From CAYUCY01 sp964443525 (GTDB taxonomy: Bacteria; Pseudomonadota; Alphaproteobacteria; Caedimonadales; Caedimonadaceae): DNA of 14,261 bases. How positions within the stretch are numbered: position 1 is the first letter of the stretch; each line of letters starts with the position of its first letter. Shown one piece after another: positions 12,609 to 14,261 of the stretch. A model generated the notes under the pieces. That model was not told the origin of the DNA. It ran no database searches and worked only from the letters and a program-made list of their open reading frames with translations. The DNA lies in the NCBI GenBank assembly GCA_964443525.1, contig CAYUCY010000041.1, forward strand, positions 1 to 14,261, read 5' to 3'. The position numbers were made by a program, and so were the translations under genes.

Positions 12609-12746
12609 TTACTTGGAAGCTTCTTTTCCTTCCTCGTCAGTTGACGGAGCTTGTTGCTCTTGCTCTGGTTGAGCTGGCTTCTCAGCAGCAACAGCAGCAC
12701 CAGCAAAGCTTACAACAGCCAAAGCCAAAAGAATGTTCTTTAACAT
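12609..12746 (-). CDS. Small (45-residue) exported protein
   Basis: This short gene is easily missed. It encodes MLKNILLALAVVSFAGAAVA followed by AEKPAQPEQEQ and a tail rich in Gln, Glu, Pro and Ser (QAPSTDEEGKEASK). The first 20 residues form a near-ideal signal peptide: Lys3, a hydrophobic core, and AVA before Ala21. The mature product would be about 25 residues, acidic and disordered. AAGGAG lies 8 bases before the ATG, the strongest ribosome binding site in this area. A hairpin and a perfect intrinsic terminator follow the stop. The gene therefore looks self-contained and well expressed. Residues such as Ala and Gln use biased codons (GCT/GCA, CAA), consistent with high expression but not proof. 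I know no named family. It could be a periplasmic small protein or the leader of an exported peptide. Confidence 0.78.
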   Translation of the reverse strand: MLKNILLALAVVSFAGAAVAAEKPAQPEQEQQAPSTDEEGKEASK

Positions 12747-12946
12747 GACTTTCTCTCCTTATATTTAAGAACACATGGTCAATCCATGCATTCGCGATTT
12801 TGCTCAAAACCGATTTCACTCGCAAGCGAATTTATATAAAATTCTTGCAATTTAAGAACTGTTGCAAAAATGCAACTACCCAAAAGCCCCGCTATCCCTT
12901 AAATTAAGGAATTCATTAATATTTCTTAACGTGAGGAAAAATCCGA
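12747..12946. promoter_or_regulatory. Divergent control region rich in inverted repeats
   Basis: This 200-base spacer separates the small exported protein gene (-) from the EamA transporter gene (+). It contains several short dyads: CATGG/CCATG (12774-12788), ATTCGC/GCGAAT (12790-12831), TCGC-AA-GCGA (12820-12829) and GAATTT/AAATTC (12828-12844). Further along are TTCTT/AAGAA (12842-12858), GTTGCA/TGCAAC with a 4-base loop (12861-12876) and CCTTAA/TTAAGG (12897-12909). A - strand -10-like TATAAA lies at 12836-12831 without a good -35. Some short AT-rich dyads are expected by chance; the GTTGCA and CCTTAA ones are the better operator candidates. Confidence 0.5.
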
Positions 12947-13828
12947 ATGCAAAATCAAGAAAAAAAATTTGTCGGATTGGGACTGATGACCCTTAGTACT
13001 CTCCTCTTTAGTCTCGTTAATGTAAGCGTCAAGGATGTGACTGCGACCTACCCCATCCCGATGGTCGTCTTTTTCCGATTCTTCTTTGCCCTTCTTCCCT
13101 GTCTTTTTCTGGTCAGAGGAGATCTCAGATTTTTTATCCGTCATCCGAAACGTTTTCCCCTCATTCTGCTGACGGCTTTAGGAACGTTTCTGGGGCTTTG
13201 GGCTCTTTTTCTGGCGCTTCATCTTTTACCACTCGCAGACGCAACGGCACTCACCTTTTCAAGTACCTTTTTCGTCACCATCCTTTCCGTCCCGATTCTC
13301 AAGGAGCACGTCGGTATTCATCGATGGCTTGCCGTTGCTCTCGGGTTCGGCGGCGTTCTTATTATGGCCAATCCTACGGGAAACATTTTTCAAATAGGCG
13401 CGCTTTTTGCCATTGGATTCGCTCTCGCGAGCGCCTTGATGCAAATCACAGCTCGTCTCTTAACAAAAACTTCTAAAAGCGGTGAGATTGTCTTTTATAT
13501 TTCTTATTATGCAACCCTCATGAGCCTTGTCGCTCTCCCCTTTGCTTGGGTTACGCCTACAACGGGAGATCTTATGAAACTCATCCTCATGGGGATCGGC
13601 GGCGGCATCGGCCAGCTTTTCCTAACCCACGCCCACCGTTTTGCCCCGGCCGTTGTGATCTCCCCTGTCTTCTACACCATGCTGATCTGGAGTTCCCTAT
13701 TCGGATACTTCATTTGGGATGAGAGACCCGCCTCCACCATTTGGCTCGGAAGCGGAATCATTATTCTTGCAGGTCTTTATATTATCTATCGTGAGAAAGT
13801 GCATATGAAGAAAGGAGTCCCCGCATGA
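12947..13828 (+). CDS. DMT superfamily transporter with two EamA domains
   Basis: This 293-residue inner-membrane protein has the ten-helix, two-repeat EamA layout. The first repeat runs about 8-140 and includes SLVNVSVKDV, VVFFRFFFALLPC, the helix LLPLADATALTFSSTFFVTI and the characteristic LKEHVGIHRWLAVALGFGGVLIM. The second runs about 150-283 with ALASALMQITARLL, GGGIGQLFLTHAHRFAPA, and FGYFIWDERPASTIWLGSGIIILAGLYI. The family exports or imports small metabolites such as amino acids, nucleotides or S-adenosylmethionine; the substrate cannot be read from sequence. GAGG lies 10 bases before the ATG. The stop overlaps the csaA start (ATGA), so the two genes are co-translated. It is divergent from the 45-codon gene across the inverted-repeat region. 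Confidence 0.92.
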   Translation: MQNQEKKFVGLGLMTLSTLLFSLVNVSVKDVTATYPIPMVVFFRFFFALLPCLFLVRGDLRFFIRHPKRFPLILLTALGTFLGLWALFLALHLLPLADATALTFSSTFFVTILSVPILKEHVGIHRWLAVALGFGGVLIMANPTGNIFQIGALFAIGFALASALMQITARLLTKTSKSGEIVFYISYYATLMSLVALPFAWVTPTTGDLMKLILMGIGGGIGQLFLTHAHRFAPAVVISPVFYTMLIWSSLFGYFIWDERPASTIWLGSGIIILAGLYIIYREKVHMKKGVPA

Positions 13829-14160
13829 TCATTTCCTTTGACGACTTTTTAAAAATCGATATTCGTGTGGGAGAAATCATCGAAATTGAGGATTTTCCCG
13901 AGGCCCGAAAGCCGGCCTATAAGCTTACGATCGACTTCGGTCCCGAGATCGGGCAAAAGAGATCTTCCGCTCAAATTACGACCAACTATAAAAAAGAAGA
14001 GCTCTTAGGCCGAAAAATTGCAGCCGTGATAAATTTCGAACCCAAACGCATCGCAGGGTTTAAATCCGAAGTTCTAGTCCTCGGGTTTGAGGATGAGGCG
14101 GGTGCTGTTTCTCTTGCAGGCGTGTCGGGAAATGTCCCCAAGGGGAGAAGACTTCATTAG
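13825..14160 (+). CDS. csaA: CsaA-type tRNA-binding-domain protein
   Basis: This 111-residue protein is a single OB-fold tRNA-binding domain of the CsaA group. CsaA forms dimers, binds peptides or unfolded preproteins, and is proposed as an export chaperone in bacteria lacking SecB. Visible family segments are FDDFLKIDIRVGEIIEIEDF (5-24), ARKPAYKLTIDFG, KRSSAQITTNY, the strand LLGRKIAAVINFEPKRIAGFKSEVLVLGF, and a C-terminal NVPKGRRLH where the family ends in a P-x-G-x-x-L motif. Length is the usual one. AAAGGAG sits 8 bases before the ATG, inside the end of the transporter gene, and the start overlaps that gene's stop by four bases. Why it pairs with an EamA transporter is unclear. E. coli YgjH and the MetRS C-terminal domain are the relatives to exclude; the motifs favour CsaA. 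Confidence 0.92.
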   Translation: MIISFDDFLKIDIRVGEIIEIEDFPEARKPAYKLTIDFGPEIGQKRSSAQITTNYKKEELLGRKIAAVINFEPKRIAGFKSEVLVLGFEDEAGAVSLAGVSGNVPKGRRLH

Positions 14161-14192
14161 GCTTCTAACCCGCGAATCATCTCGTTCATCTT

Positions 14193-14261
14193 TTAACCTC
14201 GAAGGATGAAGTCTCGATTTAACTCATCCAATTGCTCGGGTCTCAAATCAGTGAGCCAGGC
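14193..14261 (-). CDS. Possible C-terminal end of a gene entering from the right
   Basis: Reading inward from the window edge on the - strand, one frame stays open for 22 codons and ends AWLTDLRPEQLDELNRDFILRG before TAA at 14195-14193. The peptide looks like a normal charged C terminus, and the layout would be convergent with csaA with a 32-base gap. Too little is present to name it. An imperfect TTCATC/GATGAA dyad (about 14185-14211) spans the end. Confidence 0.4.
   Translation of the reverse strand, partial: AWLTDLRPEQLDELNRDFILRG

Noticed and set aside
1..14261. CRISPR arrays, transposons, tRNA or rRNA genes
   Set aside because: No regularly spaced repeats, transposase-like frames, terminal inverted repeats or tRNA-like cloverleaf segments were seen on reading the gaps.

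Overview
The window looks like chromosomal DNA of an alphaproteobacterium, probably a host-associated or reduced lineage such as Holosporales; the order is inferred and not proven. The main evidence is gene content. dusB (nifR3), ntrY, ntrX and trkA run together on the + strand. A D-amino-acid aminotransferase, hfq and hflX run together on the - strand. Both sets belong to the block usual in Alphaproteobacteria (dusB-ntrB-ntrC-ntrY-ntrX-trkA-dat-hfq-hflX). Here the block is split and one half is inverted, and ntrB-ntrC is replaced by one 90-residue Fis-like gene. I saw no rRNA, tRNA, CRISPR array or insertion sequence.

Layout: 1-2040 (- strand) holds the start of hflX, then hfq and dat, with a 345-base leader between dat and hfq. 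2213-2809 (+) is thymidine kinase. 2958-3854 (+) is a more AT-rich gene for an exported, methyltransferase-like protein. 4001-10346 (+) is the regulatory operon dusB / fis-like / ntrY / ntrX / trkA, closed by a 9-bp inverted repeat shared with the convergent - strand genes. 10415-12465 (-) is a run of envelope or exported genes: an unrecognised protein, a nucleotidyltransferase with a signal peptide, a DUF983 membrane protein and an unrecognised exported protein. 12609-12746 (-) is a 45-codon gene for a tiny exported protein with a strong ribosome binding site and its own intrinsic terminator. 12747-12946 is a divergent control region packed with short inverted repeats. 12947-14160 (+) is a DMT/EamA transporter overlapping a CsaA-type tRNA-binding-domain gene. 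A likely CDS tail on the - strand closes the window.

How the genes fit together: NtrY-NtrX is a membrane sensor and response regulator tied in Alphaproteobacteria to nitrogen, redox and envelope control. NtrX lacks the GAFTGA loop used to contact sigma54. TrkA gates K+ uptake. DusB makes dihydrouridine in tRNA, and the Fis-like protein is probably translated together with it. Hfq and HflX act on RNA and ribosomes.

The most interesting points are the free-standing Fis/NtrC-tail gene directly between dusB and ntrY, two exported proteins whose folds normally use cytosolic cofactors (SAM, CTP or ATP), and the small exported protein with its structured flanks.
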